Origin: Glandiceps talaboti
Taxonomy: Eukaryota; Hemichordata; Enteropneusta; Spengelidae
Assembly: GCF_964340395.1 (NCBI RefSeq)
Contig: NC_135554.1
Span: 21,342,592-21,406,591, forward strand
Length of the DNA: 64,000 nt
Direction of reading: 5' to 3'
The notes beneath the pieces were generated by a model, which saw only the letters and a list, made by a program, of their open reading frames with translations, had not been told where the DNA came from and did no database searches. Below, in pieces: positions 1 to 12,641 of the stretch. A program made the position numbers and the translations under genes. Positions within the stretch are counted from its first letter, which is position 1. Every line of letters starts with the position of its first letter.

Positions 1-1858
1 CAATAAATTACGTGTGTAACGCACAGCAAGTACGTTTCAGACTAACCGTCACTTTTATTTCGAGCTAAAAGATAATACAAGACAGTAGTTTTGTACGTCA
101 GGGATAGAGGTTCGGTTCTGTATTTCCAAAGCCCAGTTTCTCGCTATACAACTCGCAGCATCTACTACAGTCACATCTACCGAACCAGGCAGACGGGTTA
201 ACCAGTGAGCGTATATGTAGAGAAGTCGGCTACGAAATCGCGAGAGTACGGAGTAATCGCTCCCCAAAATTACAGCATCCAGTGAGTCCCCTGGTTGACT
301 AACGAAATCTCGGAAAATCTCCCCTTTTTATACACTAAATCCCACCCAAAATTAGACCAATAGACTACAAAACATCTCTAACATTTCAGGGTAGAATTCC
401 ATGTTTGGGAATAGTGGGACAATATACCCCATGTGACTTATCTACGTGTCTGACGGTTACCGTGTAGCCGACTTCCGGTGTTACTCCCGGTCAACTCCAC
501 GAAGTCATTACTGTAGGAAATATCGGAAAACAACCTAACACTAGATACATGGAATAGGGTAATATTTCCAGTATTAGGAGATTTCACTTGGCAAAAATAT
601 CAGATCAAAACATTGGGAACAGCAACAGAAAAAAATGAGAATACAAGAAATATAATGACTATGACTGGTTGAAGTTGTTCTTGAGTGTAACTCTTAACGT
701 TTTTGAATGCATTTTTCAATTAGTTTTCGCAGATAACTTCAGCATCGTGTGTAATATCCGACCGCCAGACATATATAATCATAATGATTTGAAAAATAAT
801 AGATTTTTGTCTAAAAATCACCTATTATGGCTATTTGTTAAAATGGAGGTTCAAAAGAATTAGTCATTCTAACCTCAGACTCGTTAGTGGTCTGAGTTCT
901 AACAACGTCAGTTGCCATGGTAACCAAAATCAACACTTTATGTGAAATTTTGCGAAATTTAGCCATAACACATAATCAAATAAAATGTAGGAAAATATTT
1001 CTTTGTTCGTGGCATTAGAGAGTCGATGACATTGATTGTAACACACAAGAAACAAGTAAATCACAAAAGCTATTTCTAAGGAAACATAATGTTTTTAAAA
1101 ATTCCTAGATACATGTGTCTCTGGCTATGCTATTTATGGCAGTGGCACCTGAACTTTTAAGAGTCTTGTCAAAGGTGTATGTTGTTGACAAATGCCAAAA
1201 CAATACAAAACACTACTCATCAAATCAAATTACTGAGATAAATGACCTGACTTAGTACATTATAATCTCAGTTAAAAGGAAAATGCATATTTGTCTGTCA
1301 CTCTGTGATATTTAGCATCCATTGCTGACTGGTAGAAATGGCATTTTGTAGGACTGAAGCATTAGCTGTTTTTCTGTTTTCATATCTGATATTGCAGACA
1401 TAGCTAGCTACTAGAGATTGAACCATGATGTTGACGAAAATGTTTCCGAAGTAAACAAATGTATACTCCCTTGTAATTATTATTATTTAAGTAATATGTG
1501 CCCCGGGGACAAATTTCCCCGGAAATTGAAGTTCTTCTATTCTCTACTCTTTGTCCCTTTGAGAAGAAATAAAATAAATTTTGGGTCCTGTTTTAAAGGG
1601 ACTCGTCTTTCTTTTATTTTACCATACATTTAATACAGTATTCAACTACCATATTGGATAATTCTAAAATGACTGAATTTTTTTTATCATTTTGAGCTTT
1701 ACTTCAAACAATTTGTACCGTGCCCCCGTACTTTTTTATAATTGATGAGAATATGTTGGACTTTTCTTGAACAATAAGTAGCAGCCAAATGTTATTTCTG
1801 AGGTGCAGTGTGTTAAATGCAGTTCGTCACTATCTGCTAAAGGTGCTTATTAATTTCT
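1..1858. other. non-coding left flank; no exon recognised
   Basis: I looked here for a PLAT or further membrane exon that would continue the GAIN/GPS gene to the right and saw none. A possible minus-strand polyadenylation signal (AATAAA, read as tttatt at 1613-1618) lies about 240 bases beyond that gene's stop. A second AATAAA on the minus strand near 54-59 follows a 70-codon open stretch (55-267) that resembles nothing I know. It could be the end of another transcript or of a retroelement. Confidence 0.4.
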
Positions 1859-4800
1859 TCAACACACACAAACCAAAATCCCCTTATTTGCCGACGAGGA
1901 GTACGAGTGCAGCAGTGTGCCGATAACACAAAGGATGATTCCTGTTAGCATAACTATGGACATATACAGGATACATAGTTCTGCTGCCGCTACCACGACC
2001 ATAACCTCATCTTCAGCGTACTCCAAGAATGTGTAGTTGAAGCATATCATAGGAACCGGATACTCTGCAGCAGTGAAAGCTGTGAGGTGATCACAGAGGC
2101 AAGACTTCGTATCATCAGTTAAATGAGCCTGTACAAGATGAAGAAAGTAACAAGTTACCATAGTAACCAGGTTAGTCTCAACCTCCCGAAGTTTGCTAAT
2201 CATAACATATGCATCGAATTCACTTTAGAAAGTATTGGAAGTAAGCCTATATGTAACTTTTTGTTATCTCTTTACAGATGAAATTACAAAAACACAATTA
2301 CCAAACCACAGTAAATCATTTCCGTACTATTAGTACTATGTACTAACCTTACACCCGTCAGACAGCCATTCCTCACGTGACTCATTCCAGTAACGGCAGA
2401 TAATGACACTGGCCGAGACAGACACTTGAGAGATATTTCCAGATTTACCTGAAGCACATAAATGAAAGCAAGAAGTATGTCTTCATCGACTCTTTCTAAA
2501 ATATAGATACATTTTAGTTCTAAAAACTTCAATAGCCAATCGATCATTTTCACCATTCAAAGATTTTTTTGGTGTACCTAGGCGTCAGTTGAACATTGAT
2601 TTTAAAATTGCCAACATTAACTGTGAGTTTTTGAAACCACTTACCGGCAAGAGTTAGAGCTTACAGGTGTAGGGAAATAACTTTTAAAATCTAAAATTGT
2701 GTCACACAAAGTCCTATGTACATATATTGAATAGCATAATTCTTATTTTCACATTCACCCTATTGTGTATAGTAATAAATATATAGTATAATAAATATAT
2801 TCACTGGAACTCTATAGTTTATGTTTCAAATACTTACCTGCTGATTTCAACAAGAAATTATATATTCCCATGTCCCCTACATCAAAGGTAAGTGTCTGGG
2901 AGACATTGCCAGTAATATTCCATACATTATCGTACAAGCCTATTGAACTTATTGGAATGGAATTGGTTCTCGAGTACAGAGTATAATTCGTCAATGATGA
3001 TTCTGGATGTAATTCGATAACCACGGTGCTATTAGCGGTGGTTACTTCAAGTTCGAATTCAGCTACGTCATCTAGCCCAAGTTCCAAGGTGGCCTCAGCA
3101 TCGACGTTCTGTGGAGTGTCTTCACGTGTCTTGTTGTCGTTGATGTAGATTGTATACAAGCCATCCAGAGAGTAATCGTTACCGTACTCGTCTTCAACCT
3201 CTAGGATTACCACGGGTTTATTCTCGAGTAGCTTGGGCGAATTCCAGATGTACGGATTCTTGGCGAATGTTAGCAGCTATGAATATGAATTGAGAATTAA
3301 CGGTAATGGAAATAATCTATTAAGTCGAGAAAATTATTTGCATATAAAGTTTAAATTTGTTATAAAGTTATTCGCCGACTTCCCTTTTAAGGAACCTTCA
3401 GTAATTCAGAGAGGATCAAGACCGGTCTGTTCCGTGAACGTAACCTCTCCCGGTCCTGTTTTCCAGAAAGTGGACTTTTCTCAATTTGCTTTTTCTAAAA
3501 CATACTCTGCCCCCCCCCCCGCCCCGCCCCGTCTGTTTTTTTTTCAATATGCTGATGTTACATAGCCTAATAACGATAAACAATCCCCCAGGACTTGTAT
3601 ACCAGTTAGTTTTGACTCACTCGCTAACGGGGCCGCCCGTGTATATTTGTCGTTCACTGGCCAAAACCTTATGGTAAACCATCCCCAGGAGGGGGTCTCT
3701 AGAGCTATACTCTATGAATATGTAGGTCTTTTCTAATATATGTTCTGACTGTATTAAGCGTTTTGGCAAATGAAAATAGTAAAATTGTGTAATTTATAAC
3801 CAAAAATCTAAGCGTATCGACATCAATACTTTCCTACTTCTTGACAGAGATCTTCAGATTCACCATCGGATGTTCTCTAGGAGGAATACTCCGATTTTTT
3901 TTCGAGTCAACAATATGTTCCAACTCAATTGACTTCAAACGTAGCACAGTGAGTATATGTTGTGTTTTAAATTATTTGATTACATCCTAGGGATAGAAAA
4001 CTTTGATAATAATAGATTACCTTGACTGACAAGACGACATTCTCCTCACTTTGGTGTTTAACTTTCGGAATTATGATCGCTCCATATTTGGAAGTCAATG
4101 TCTTTCCACTGACATTAGCTTTGGTAAATCTGCCGACTTTAGTTTCCATAAAATCAGTCTTGAATGTGACGTCATCATCTTTGGTAGCGGTCAACAACAT
4201 TGTCTTAACAATCTTGTCGATGACTCCAAGCACCTTCAAAACAAATTACATTATGTATAACAGAATCATCGTAGCAACTATATAAACCATAGTATATGAT
4301 TTATTTTATACCATAGTCCATGATTTATCGCGATGTATCTTGGTTCGATCTCAGTCCATATTTCCATGTTATGCAATGCAACTGAATATCGTGGAAAGTT
4401 TGTAAGACTTAGTATTTCATGAATACATTTGAAATCGTCCCAGGTACCGGTCACGTGCACAGTATTGTGAATGAATAAAGTAAACTTTAAAGCGTCAATC
4501 GTGTCTTTGACAGTCACAAAAATATTGAGGTTTGAAAATCCACAAAGTTGACGGTTAGATGTACAGAACTGACAAATACTTTCACACCTGAAGTTACATA
4601 TATTGAAGCTAACCCTTTCACACCTCCAGTTACTCAACACCTCCAGAAAATTTGAGTCACTCTGTCAGATTGATGGTTAGATCGAGTTAGGCACAATGCA
4701 AGTGATTTGTTCGAAAAATTTATCTATTTCTCAATCAAAAGTAGACGAACAGGACTTGTGTATGAATTGAAAATCTTTGTTTAACACACATTCATTTGAC

Positions 4801-7800
4801 TATTAAAGTCAAATGAATGTGTTTAATCTGTACCTGTCTAATGTGTTCATCTCTCAATCCATTCTCCATTGTTAGGATACTTTCCAGGATGTACGAGGAC
4901 AATCTGAATAAATCTATTAAGATAATTAATATACCATTCAGAAGCCAAGTTATTGCTTTTGAACAGAAAATATGGATTATATATACTTTTCGTTCTACAT
5001 CACGACAACCTGTGTCTCCGTCACAAATTCTGAGGTGCTCGAAATATGATCACGGTACCATGTGATAATACTAATATGATCACGGTACCATGTGATAATA
5101 CTGATATGATCACGGTACCATGTGATAATACTGATATGATCAAGATACCATGCGATAATACTGATATGATCAAGGTACCATGTGATAATACTGATATGAT
5201 CAAGGTACCATGTGATAATACTGATATGATCAAGGTACCATGTGATAATACTAATATGATCAAGATACCATGCGATAATACTGATATGATAAAGGTACCA
5301 TGTGATAATACTGATATGATCAAGGTACCATGTGATAATACTGATATGATCAAGGTACCATGTGATAATACTAATATGATCAAGGTACCATGCGATAATA
5401 CTAATATGATCTATGTACATGATACAGAAATTTTGCATTGTAATGTAATTGTAAAATTGTGTGGATTAGCTCGTTTGGATTAGCTCTGAAGATCAACCAC
5501 AGCCCATATCATAGACATACCACACCACATCACATCACATCACACCACACCACACCGCACCGCACCGCACCGCACCACACCACACCACCTCACCTCACCT
5601 CGCATATCATATCTCATAACATGTCATATCTCGAATCATATCTCATATCATATACTATATTAAAGTTAACTACCCTCTGCAATCTCGCGAGCTTTCGTCA
5701 CATTCGAGATTGAAACTTCAGTTAAAGCTTGATCGAGTGCTGACGTCAGTGATGCCAGCAACTGTAACGCTTTGACCTGAAATAGGCAATACATACTGGT
5801 TAAAGTCATTGTGCAAACAACGGGTTAAAAATGAAAACGAATTTGTGGTGAATTAATACACAATTCTCAATGTTATAGCTATCAATTGGAACAAGGTTAG
5901 TGAATCCATCAAGTTATTTTAGGCTGAAAATTTCATGGAAAATAAAAACAGTATTGAGTAACTACTTGGTTCACCATTGTTACTACGCATTTGGTTCACC
6001 ATGGTTACTACGCATTTGGTTCACATGCATTTTTCTATAATAACATTCATACTAAATGTAAAGGTGGATTTTTAAAAAGTTGCAATAAGGAAAATAATCG
6101 AAGGGGAATATTCACTTACTGTAAAATTGAAACAAACTCGGGGAATATTAAGTTCACCAAAAAAAAACAATATTTCGGAGAAGTGGTCCAAGTTACTAAA
6201 TGTATATTACCGACTATCTCTATTCCTGCTATGACTCAACAACACATATATCTTAGAAAGAATGCAATTCTTTGATTTTGCTAAAATGAGAGTATTAATA
6301 GTCTTTGTGTTTACCTCTCTTAGCCAGAATGGTCATTATACAGCAATTACAAAATCAAAAGAATTTTATATCAAAGAAAATTCTCCTACCAGACTTAACT
6401 CGTCAATATCAATTTTATTCATGACATATTGAAGAAGTCTTGTCATCAATCCTTCATCATCCATACGTAGAAACAGTAAATCGGTTGCAAATGCTTCTAT
6501 AGCCGAAGTTACCTACACAAAGAAATAATTTGGCAATGGTGTTGTTGTTCAATTTATCTTGTTTTTAATTTGCCATATAAATTGCGAACTAACATAAGTA
6601 CGTAGGGTGCCAGAAAATAAGTTGAACTCTGTGGAATCAACATGGCCATTGCACGCAATTCCATGAGATTATGTGTATATTTCAAACATTCGTGTATACA
6701 TGAGAATATGTTATGTGTACTCGAGAATAGTAATTCGGACTACAACGTCATAAAATAAGACGATAGGCACTTCTCAAATGCCCACACAGAGGAGATGTTC
6801 ATCACCTTTTGAATAAACTTAGAGACAACCTTTGCCTTCATCTATGTCACTTCATCAAGAAGATGTGTGTGTGTGTGGGGGGGGGGCACCAAATGTTACG
6901 GTCTTGGGTGAATGTGGTCGTTACCCACTCTTCCTTTGCACGACAAAACATATTGGGCAAGATTCTTAATATGCTCTCTACTCGTTACCCAACAACATTT
7001 TATGAATTGTGTATGTTATTGAAGAGTCAGGACTGAGATCTTGGAAGTACTTGGGTGCAAAATATCAAGAACCTTCTGTTGTTATGTGGTTTCCAGGATG
7101 TTTGGGAAAAACAAGGGGTCTCCAACATTTCTGATTTAAATTTGTAAATATGTTTTTTGACAAGTTTAAATTAGTTTTTATTTTACTGGATGGCACAATG
7201 AGGTCTGCAAAATGAAAAGTTGTCATTCTATCGCAACTATGAAGTGTCGCTAGAACGTGAGAGATTAGTGTACGTTAAAATTCCAATATTGGTAAATATG
7301 CTCGGCTCGTTTCCGCTATTCTTGCCGCATTGTCTACGAATCGAGGCAGACAGAACAAATTCAGCCTGTGAGAACTGGTTCAGTTTGTGCCCAGTGGTCT
7401 GAGGTTTGTGATACAAACGAAATTGAAGATGAATACCATTTTGTACAGGTGGTTTGTTCATATTTTAACAGTTTCAGATTGAATTACATTCCCACATATT
7501 GTTTTGGTCCTCCATCTCAATAACAATTCTCTAACTTATTTTTCACCGATAATGTTGACACACTTCAAAGATTAGCAGCTTTTATTTACCATGCTATCAA
7601 AATACGCATTCAACTCAACAATGATTTGTAATATTCACATATCTCCTGCATTTTTAATTTGTACTTATTTTCATGTTGTATTTCATTTTCAAATTTTTTG
7701 ACATGCGTGGCCTTGAATTACAAATATAGTTCATTAAGTAAATGTCGTTATTGTCACTACTCTTACACTAATTAACTCCTGTTAAAATATGCCTCATGAT

Positions 7801-8126
7801 AAATTAGGTATGTAGGTTTTCGACCGTGCCGACATTGAACCAGGTTATGATAATTAATCTTAGAGGGATGATAAGAAGCCATGTTTACCTTTAATTTCAA
7901 TATTTCCATGAAATTGTGCTTAGTTTTTATCGTGTCCAACTCCATGACGCCAGTGGAATGATCAGTATATACCATATCTTCGGAACTATCTTCTTCCGAA
8001 AAGTAGACATGTTTAAACTCCCCTAGTCGAAATTACCAAAAATATTGTACACATATCTCAGTTCGAAGGTATCTCAACAATATGCTTAATATATAATGTA
8101 CGACATATATATATCAATATATACTA

Positions 8127-8180
<54 letters not shown>

Positions 8181-8795
8181 CGTGCGTGTACGTTGGTGGG
8201 TCGGTGCATGGTTTTACACGTGATGCAATTCAATTTCTTTAATTCTTTTTGACAAAACAACAGGTCATAAGCTTAATTGTCAGTATAGTATTTACACATT
8301 AATTTTTAATGCAGCTTGTATGATTAAGTACATGAATTAAATATAGTCTCACCTGTGGACAGTGGCTGGCTTTTCTTCTTTTCAGCATTTGCGTTGAATA
8401 CTATCAGTTTTTCCATGCTGCTCTTGTCAGGCCGAGCATAATCTGGTGGTTTGTCAAAGAAATTTGACAAAGCTATCTCCGCGATATTTGTTTCCGAGGA
8501 TTGCATACCATTCTGCATTCCTGAAACAGAGTAATTTTGGTTCATCATTAAACAACTCAAAGGTATATGCACAGTCTCTGAAATTAAGGCTTACCTAGTA
8601 CCTGTCTTATTGATATTTTCTCAATCATCGTGCCAAACGTTCTCCGATTTAGTGACGTTGTAAATAAATTGCGAAAAAAAATCGCAAAAACTGACCTTCA
8701 TCATAGACATTGTCTATGCTGTAACCTACTGCACACATCGTCAGGTGGAATAGTACAAAGATCCCACATAGCTTGATATTATCTTTGTGAAGCAT
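1859..8795 (-). CDS. polycystin-like GAIN/GPS single-pass membrane protein (11 exons)
   Basis: Exons in coding order: 8696-8795, 8353-8520, 7889-8022, 6390-6512, 5674-5776, 4834-4913, 4021-4233, 3846-3932, 2838-3276, 2348-2448, 1859-2128. They join in phase with no stop: 1818 bases, 605 aa. Residues about 9-24 are a hydrophobic signal peptide. Residues about 135-335 are helical, like the first half of a polycystin GAIN domain; about 337-483 are beta-rich with many N-glycosylation sequons and the NPYIW stretch usual before GAIN-B. The GPS runs from CRYWN (C500) through GC (C515) to CLCDHLTAF (526-534), with cleavage expected between L531 and T532. One membrane helix (about 567-589) follows, then a tail of about 16 residues. 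There are no PKD repeats, REJ module, PLAT or channel. Exon 8 uses a weak donor (GTCAAG), and the first donor is GTCAGT. Polycystin-1 family relationship is inferred from the GPS and flanking pattern. The 3' end could instead splice on through a weak GTTTGT donor in the last exon. Confidence 0.72.
2348..2448 (-). CDS. GPS exon, N-terminal half of the autoproteolysis site
   Basis: The exon encodes CRYWNESREEWLSDGCK (residues 500-516), the conserved C-x-YWN...W...GC of GPS motifs in polycystins and adhesion receptors. It ends at a GTTAGT donor. The following exon (1859-2128) supplies CLCDHLTAF, so the intron splits the motif between the two cysteine pairs. All four expected cysteines and the His-Leu-Thr cleavage triad are present, so autoproteolysis should be possible. 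Confidence 0.85.
5048..5411. repeat. 30-bp minisatellite, about 12 copies
   Basis: The unit is close to gatcaaggtaccatgtgata plus atactgatat. Copies differ at a few fixed positions (caagg/cacgg, tgtg/tgcg, ctgat/ctaat). It lies in the intron between GAIN exons at 5674-5776 and 4834-4913. Because 30 is a multiple of three, several frames stay open on both strands; those long open frames are repeat artefacts, not genes. Confidence 0.95.
5515..5610. repeat. CACAC/CACCG/CACCT low-complexity tract
   Basis: Degenerate 5-bp repeat of cacat, cacac, caccg and cacct type, about 95 bases, immediately right of the 30-bp minisatellite and in the same intron. Confidence 0.85.
8129..8190. repeat. (TG)n microsatellite
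   Basis: About 24 TG dinucleotides followed by TGCG units, in the first large intron region of the GAIN/GPS gene. Confidence 0.95.
8696..8795 (-). CDS. first coding exon of the GAIN/GPS gene: signal peptide
   Basis: The ATG (cat at 8793-8795) opens 33 codons plus one base and gives MLHKDNIKLCGIFVLFHLTM, a short basic start followed by a hydrophobic core typical of a secretory signal. The exon ends at a GTCAGT donor. It joins in phase with the next exon at 8520. A signal peptide placed directly before the GAIN helices means the usual long polycystin ectodomain is absent from this model. Confidence 0.6.
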
Positions 8796-10089
8796 AGTAT
8801 TAAGTGAACCCTAAAAAGAAACTGCCAAGTCTGTTTGTTGCCCGTCAAACTTGACTATTGACGTATCCACCACACCTTATTCGCCAAAATAAGAACCGAT
8901 TATAAATTTTGCATATGCTGGAGACGTGTGTCTATACCTGACTGGTTGTTCCATGGCAACAATGCTTTACATATATGTGTCTTTAGGAATTAATGACCTA
9001 ATTATATCTATGGAATAAATTAGTCTTGGCCCATTGGCTACACTTCGAGAAGTCAGTATATAGATTACATTGGGCAACCAAAGGATAACATGGTATGTAT
9101 TGCATTTGACACAGACAGGGAAGCAATTCTTCCTTGTATGTATGTGCATTAGACGAACATGTGGACCCCCGGGGTGTGAACACAATATATAACGTGACAT
9201 GAAGATGGGGAAACGTAGATATGAATGTCTATAGTTGTGCTCAACAGGTGGTTTAGTCGATAAAATGTCATAAATTTACCCCTTTAAGGAATTAGTTTCT
9301 AATAAGTCTATGTAATTTTATCCTATGTAAATAGGGTTAGGTTTATAGTCGATGGGTTCAACTATCTAATCAGCCTTGGAAAGCATTCAAAGACATACCG
9401 ACAGCTTATACCTTTATAAAGATATGGTCGTTCATTTGTCAAGGTGAAAAACGTATATGGTATGGATGTTTTAAAATTTTCATCCGTTGCCATGGAAATA
9501 GAAGAGCGTTGATCGAAGATGCAATGTTAAGCGAGTTGTAAAATACATTTTAAACTGTTTGCTCAATCTATTTTAGCAAGGTTGGGAATACGGAAAACAT
9601 AATTATTTTTAAAGACACATTTACTTATGTATGATAAGTTACTAGAGCCTGGAGTGTTAGAGACAGAAATTCCATCTTTTCACTCGAAGATAATGCAAAG
9701 AACTTGAGTAACATATACTCGATACTTAGGTGGTTTAACTATGTCTGATACTCTAAAAGCAGCCGTGAGTTGAGAACTCCTCTAGTCAACATAATCTGTA
9801 CAATCGTTCGACATGCACCTGGTACACCGTAGATCTGTTAGCCTTAAGCTATCGTTACGGCATCTTAGTTTTGAAGAAGTTGTCATAAGGGCTAAGGTTG
9901 TTACCTATGATCACATATTCGGATTCTTAGGATTTAGACTATCCATACAACATGGTGGTTTAGTAGTCTATGGACCAGTAAGGTAGATGGTATTATTACT
10001 GCAAAGTAGTATGCACAGGGTACGTATATATAAACCTACCCATATATCCTCCAAAATGATAAAAGTGTGCATACAACAACTGTTAACAA
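8796..10089. other. upstream flank of the GAIN/GPS gene; nothing coding seen
   Basis: No exon, RNA gene or repeat family is recognised. Short open frames near 8967-9200 have no resemblance or coding texture. The region should contain the GAIN/GPS promoter, but no convincing core element can be pointed to. Confidence 0.4.
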
Positions 10090-10523
10090 GAATGCTCATT
10101 GGGTGGTACCACAAGAACGCTCCTTTTGGTGGTACCACAAGAATGCTTCATTAGGTGGTACCACAAGAATGCTTCATTAGGTGGTACCACAAGAATGCTT
10201 CATTGGGTGGTACCACAAGAATGCTTCATTGGGTGGTACCACAAGAATGCTTCATTGGGTGGTACCACAAGAATGCTCCATTGGGTGGTACCACAAGAAT
10301 GCTTCATTGGGTGGTACCACAAGAATGCTTCATTGGGTGGTACCACAAGAATGCTTCATTGGGTGGTACCACAAGAATGTTCATTGGGTGGTATCACAAG
10401 AATGCTCCATTGGGTGGTACCACAAGAATGCATCATTGGGTGGTACCACAAGAATGCTTCATTGGGTGGTACCACAAGAATGTTCATTGGGTGGTACCAC
10501 AAGAATGCTCGATTGGGTGGTAC
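10090..10523. repeat. 26-bp minisatellite with palindromic core, about 17 copies
   Basis: The unit is close to gggtggtaccacaagaatgc plus ttcatt. Each copy carries the 10-bp palindrome GTGGTACCAC. A few copies are shortened by two bases (gttcatt). Since 26 is not a multiple of three, all three plus-strand frames read through the same repeated peptide, which shows the long open frames here are not genes. Confidence 0.95.
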
Positions 10524-11318
10524 TCAGTCATAAGGATTCCAAATAACTAGAAATAGTACAATAATGTAGCAAGAATTATTACACTTAACTCCTGACCACA
10601 CTATTAAAACGACCAGACAAATCTGTAGAGGAGTATGCATTAGGTGTAATCAAGGTCCAGAGACTTTGTGTTACTATCTGAAGGAGCTTTGTCAAGGGAA
10701 AGTAACACCAAGATAAATCACTTAGCTAGTGTAATCAGTAATATTGTATTCTTATATATTTTGTCAAACATTGTGCCTAAATATTTTCAAAGATCAGTCA
10801 CCTATTTAACTCCTTTTCAATAGTTCCTATGAATAGTACTTGTATATACATATAAATACTTATTAATTATAATCATTAAATATACAGACGTGTAGCCAAT
10901 AATAGTCTGGCTTACTGAGATGTGACATTAAACATATCACTACCCTCTACATTGTACCACAGACAAGTAACAAACTTGTCTACGATTGTACTTTTAGACA
11001 AGATCATAAGATTTGAATTTGAATCTTGAACTAGAATTAGATTGCAATCTCCAAGTAGTAGATCATTGTCTCTGGGCTGTACTGATGAATGTGCCTGCTA
11101 CATAATGGATCAGATGGCACCCCCTCCCATTTGCAGAAATGGTAACGGTGACCACCTTTCTTGAGATTGAGAAAATGATGCGATGTAGGTTTTTCGTTTC
11201 TCCGCTTTTCAATACGTCTGAGCTAAATGAAAAATAAATACCTTCATCTGCTTTCATCTTCAAGCTATGCAAGTTCCTTAAAAAAGGCACACTAATAAAA
11301 ATACCGCCAATGGCGTTG
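10524..11318. other. intergenic, nothing recognised
   Basis: AT-rich sequence with no splice-bounded coding segment, RNA gene or tandem repeat seen. Confidence 0.4.
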
Positions 11319-12604
11319 TAGCACAACTGTACAGTTTAAAAAAATGTTTATCCATATGCTAGTCCATGCTAACAATAGGTGTTCATTTGCTGAATAACTA
11401 TCCAGTTGCCTATCCAACCATGTTGCTATCTTTACGATAAATGCTATCATTTGGCTGTTGCTATGGGCGTGGTCATGTTGTTAGATATATATGCATACAT
11501 TTGTGTATGTTTTTGTTCACTTGTGTATGAATTCCTGATATTGTCTTTGTAATACACGTGATCATTTCACTGTTGCTATGGGCGTGGTCTTGTTGCTAGG
11601 CAAATTTACATACACTTTTTGAATGTTTATTCAATTGTCTATTAAACCCCATTGTTATCTTTGTGAAATACACCATTGTTTGGCTGTTGCTATGGGCGTG
11701 GGCCATGGTTACTAGGGTATTTGCATACATTTTTTGAATGTTTATTCATTTGTCTTTCTATTCCTGTTGTTATCTTTGCAATATACGTGATTATTTGGCT
11801 GTTGCTATGGGCGTGGTCTTGTTGCTATGCAAATTTACATACATTATTTGAATGTTTATTCAATTGTCTATTAAACCCTGTTATTATCTTTGTGAAATAC
11901 ACCACCGTTTGGCTGTTGCTATGGGCGTGGTCATGGTTGCTAGGGTATTTGCATACATTTTTGAATGTTTACTCACTTGCCTACCAGATGATGTTGTTAT
12001 TTGACCAAAATATACTGCCATTTGGTTGTTGCTAAAGGGCGTGGTCATGGTCACTAGGGCCAATTTTGTCAAAATATTTTGAAGAAAATCTGCAGAATAA
12101 CAGTTTCAGAAACATCTCGCCAAGTTTCAGACTCATTGACCAAGTACTTTTTGAGATATAAGTTTTTGACCAAAAATGAACATTCTTACACCTAATTTGC
12201 ATATCACCCATGGAATCATTGTATGCTTAATATATCTTCGTCCATACATCCCTAAATGCATCGCCATTAAATTTCAGCCCAATCTGCTCAGTAGTTTTAG
12301 AATTATAGATTTTTAACCAAAAAGACACATTTTTAGCCCTAATTTGCATATCACTGATGAAATCATCATGTCATGAACAAATCTTACTTTACACCCCCTA
12401 AAGAATCTTCCAACCAAATTTTGTACCAATCTGCCCAGTAGTTTCTGAGTTTAAGTTTTTTGACCAAAAATCACATTTTTTTACCCAAATCACACACCTG
12501 TGATGCGATCATTTTGACTTGAACAATTTCCCAACTAGACACCCAAGGTAATGGACCCACCAAATATCATGGCAATCGGTTCAGCAGTTTTTGACTTTAA
12601 GTTG

Positions 12605-12641
<37 letters not shown>

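Noticed and set aside
4834-4902. Acceptor ttattcAG at 4904-4905 for GAIN exon 6
   Set aside because: It gives the wrong phase with exon 5. The upstream acceptor aatAG (exon edge 4913) keeps the frame and adds DLFR.
5048-5411. CRISPR array or repeat-protein gene (30-bp repeats, long open frames on both strands)
   Set aside because: Repeats are directly adjacent with no spacers, the context is an animal intron, and open frames on both strands follow from the 30-bp period.
10090-10550. Three overlapping 121-144 codon plus-strand frames
   Set aside because: All three frames encode the same peptide cycle because the 26-bp unit shifts frame at each copy; there is no start context or splice support.
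11676-12072. 119-codon plus and 62-codon minus frames with repeated WLLLWAW-type peptides
   Set aside because: They are products of the 115-bp tandem array inside the probable mobile element.
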